From Pseudomonas phenolilytica (GTDB lineage Bacteria > Pseudomonadota > Gammaproteobacteria > Pseudomonadales > Pseudomonadaceae), in the NCBI RefSeq assembly GCF_021432765.1, contig NZ_CP058908.1, positions 1,876,001 through 1,940,000 on the forward strand: DNA of 64,000 nt, in the 5' to 3' direction. The first letter of the stretch is position 1. Every line of letters begins with the position of its first letter. The notes under the pieces were generated by a model that saw only the letters and a list, made by a program, of their open reading frames with translations, was not told the DNA's origin and searched no databases. Both the position numbers and the translations under genes were made by a program. Shown here piece by piece: positions 62,485 to 64,000 of this stretch.

Positions 62485-63381
62485 TCAGGAGGCTTCGGCG
62501 AGAATGCGAAAGAACACACTTTCCAGCGATATTGCCGGCTGGATGGCGAGCAGGTGCCCGCCGGTGTTGTTGAGGTGAGCAATGGCATTGGGGAGTTCGT
62601 GCTGTTCCATCTCACATTCGTACTCGCCGGGGCGAAGGGTAACGCAGCTTTTCCCAAGCGCCTGGTCGGCCTGGTAGCGCACAAGGAAATGGTCGGCCCG
62701 TTCGGCTGCCAACTCACGCGGTGAGCGGACCGTCAGCAACTGGCCCTTGTTGATGAAGCCGAACCGGTCGGCGATGCGTTCAACATCGTGCAGAACGTGC
62801 GATGTAAAAAAGATCGCGCCGCCCTGCTGCTTGTAGTCGTTGAGAATGTCGACCACATCCTTGCGACCCACCGGGTCCAGGCCGGACAGCGGCTCGTCGA
62901 GCACCAACAGCCGCGGCTGGACAGCCATCGCGTGGGCCAGCGCCGTGCGCTGCACGTTGCCCTTGGATAGATGCCGAATGCGCCGCTTGGCGTATTCTGC
63001 GATGGAAAAGCGTTCCAGCCACTGCATGCACCAAGCTTCGGCGTCGCTACGGTCGATGCCATACATCGACAGCCCCATACGCAGTATTTCCAGCGGCGTG
63101 AACTGGTCGTAAAGCGCTGGCGCTTCCGGAACGTAAGCCATGCCGCGCCGGGCTTCGGCCTGATGCGCATCGGTGCCGTAGAGCGTCACTTGTCCCTGGT
63201 AGTCGTTGATGATGTCCAGCATGATCTTGATCGTGGTGGACTTGCCCGCACCGTTGGGGCCCACGAAGCCGAATACTTCTCCTTCATCCAGGCGGAAGCT
63301 TACATCGCGTACAGCCTCGACCCGCTTGCCCTTGGTCCGGAAGGTATGGCTGACGCCCTTGAATTCCACGGCTGCGCTCAA
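62485..63381 (-). CDS. ABC transporter ATPase (CcmA/YxlF-like)
   Basis: A 298-residue stand-alone ABC ATPase with Walker A GPNGAGKST (~38), a Q-loop, an atypical signature LSKGNVQRTALAHAM and Walker B LLVLDEPLSGLDPV. It is of the ABC-2 export type and a permease should lie nearby, probably outside the window upstream. The TTG start at 63381 follows GGAGGAATAG at good distance. It starts two bases after the stop of the upstream gene. Substrate unknown. Confidence 0.9.
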   Translation of the reverse strand: MSAAVEFKGVSHTFRTKGKRVEAVRDVSFRLDEGEVFGFVGPNGAGKSTTIKIMLDIINDYQGQVTLYGTDAHQAEARRGMAYVPEAPALYDQFTPLEILRMGLSMYGIDRSDAEAWCMQWLERFSIAEYAKRRIRHLSKGNVQRTALAHAMAVQPRLLVLDEPLSGLDPVGRKDVVDILNDYKQQGGAIFFTSHVLHDVERIADRFGFINKGQLLTVRSPRELAAERADHFLVRYQADQALGKSCVTLRPGEYECEMEQHELPNAIAHLNNTGGHLLAIQPAISLESVFFRILAEAS

Positions 63382-63383
63382 GG

Positions 63384-64000
63384 CTATTCCTCCAATCCGG
63401 CAATCTTCAGTTTTTTCAGTTCGACCTGTCCGCCGCGCAGTTCATAGCCAAGGCGCAATGGATCGGCAGGTAGGTTGTCGAGGATATGCGTTTCGACCAG
63501 CTGTTCCAGATGGGTCAGCGGACCATATGTGGACTCGAAACGGCGCTGCGCTTCGCGCAGCATGAGCAGGCCCTGCAGTCGGATGACGCGCTTGTCGAGC
63601 ATCTCCCGCAGCTGCGGGTCTGAGGTGCTGTCGCGTTGTTGGATCAGGTAATTGAGTGCCAGGCGCTCGTTGGCGAGCTGCTCGGCGCGCAGCATGATCG
63701 CCAGCTTGCGCATGGCCGCGGCATTACCTGTTGAACGCTGCGCGCCGATCTCCAGCATACGGGCCGCGGCTTCTTTATCGCGCTGAAAGAAGGAAAGGTT
63801 GATGCCATAGAAGAACGGCGGAAATTCATCCCAGAAGCGGCAGTCGACCGCAGCGCGCAGCACGTCATTGCCCTGCTCCACGGCGCCGCCCCAGGTGAGC
63901 AGGCCGTTGGCCAGATAGTAATTGTCTTCATGGCAGGCGTTGAGGCGGGCGACTTCGCGCTGGGCACGGACCAAATAACCGGTATCCACGCCGCGATCAT
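63384..64000 (-). CDS. Unrecognised protein, cut by the window edge
   Basis: A ~205-residue C-terminal part, helical and rich in Leu, Arg and Ala (LNACHEDNYYLANGLLTWGGAVEQ, RMLEIGAQRSTGNAAAMRKLAIML), with spacing like tetratricopeptide repeats. The frame is open to the window edge; a GTG at 63989 is a possible start but upstream codons continue, so the N-terminus is probably outside. Its stop lies just before the ABC ATPase start, implying one operon with it. No function is claimed. Confidence 0.75.
   Translation of the reverse strand, partial: DRGVDTGYLVRAQREVARLNACHEDNYYLANGLLTWGGAVEQGNDVLRAAVDCRFWDEFPPFFYGINLSFFQRDKEAAARMLEIGAQRSTGNAAAMRKLAIMLRAEQLANERLALNYLIQQRDSTSDPQLREMLDKRVIRLQGLLMLREAQRRFESTYGPLTHLEQLVETHILDNLPADPLRLGYELRGGQVELKKLKIAGLEE

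Overview
The window looks like chromosomal DNA of a denitrifying Pseudomonas, probably of the P. stutzeri/P. aeruginosa lineage. The evidence is the high GC content, the cytochrome cd1 and cNOR denitrification genes, and a long run of housekeeping genes (cysD–nif3–algW–hisCDG–murA–ibaG–mla–kds–lpt–rpoN–pts–pmbA–tldD–yhdP–rng–maf–mre–gat–roxRS). As I remember it, that order matches the P. aeruginosa PA4442–PA4494 region. I see no rRNA, tRNA, CRISPR array, transposase or phage gene. Coding density is very high; only two gene-free gaps exceed 300 bases, and both are intergenic control regions.

Region 1 (1–14180) is a denitrification supercluster in three blocks. Leftward nirJ–nirE–nirN (nirN is cut by the window edge) makes heme d1. 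Leftward nirQ–nirO–nirP encodes a MoxR-type ATPase and two small membrane proteins related to oxidase subunits III and IV. Rightward nirS–M–C–F–D–L–G–H encodes the cd1 nitrite reductase, its cytochromes and the rest of heme d1 synthesis, and is followed by norC–norB–norD for nitric oxide reduction. FNR/Dnr-type boxes (TTGAT-N4-RTCAA) sit before nirS and norC with exactly the same spacing to a -10-like hexamer. A third lies on the nirQ side and a degenerate one precedes nirJ.

Region 2 (14181–23200) holds a TonB-dependent receptor, a SIMPL-domain lipoprotein, the redox two-component pair RegB/RegA (RoxS/RoxR), an AEC permease, two tandem Ca2+/Na+-antiporter-like paralogues and a small RlpA-like lipoprotein.

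Region 3 (23300–41200) runs leftward gatC–gatA–gatB, then rightward mreB, mreC, mreD, an unrecognised coiled-coil/PEGA-like exported protein, maf, rng, yhdP, a nitrilase-family gene, tldD and pmbA, with darP in the opposite direction. mreC has no ordinary start codon at the position its ribosome binding site indicates; ACG is there instead.

Region 4 (41250–52400) has leftward kdsD–kdsC–lptC–lptA–lptB–rpoN–hpf–ptsN–rapZ–ptsO (LPS synthesis and export, sigma-54, nitrogen PTS), and divergent mlaF–E–D–C–B for outer-membrane lipid asymmetry. A PsiE-like membrane protein is translationally coupled to mlaB, and ibaG follows.

Region 5 (52480–64000) has murA, hisG, hisD, hisC, leftward algW, nif3-like, cysD–cysNC and a leftward ABC ATPase next to an unrecognised protein cut by the window edge. 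The intergenic gaps of this part carry several strong inverted repeats. I found no clearly novel multi-gene system. The best leads are the mreC start, the PEGA/coiled-coil protein beside mreBCD, the PsiE–Mla coupling, the his-region hairpins and the reorganised nir/nor control regions.
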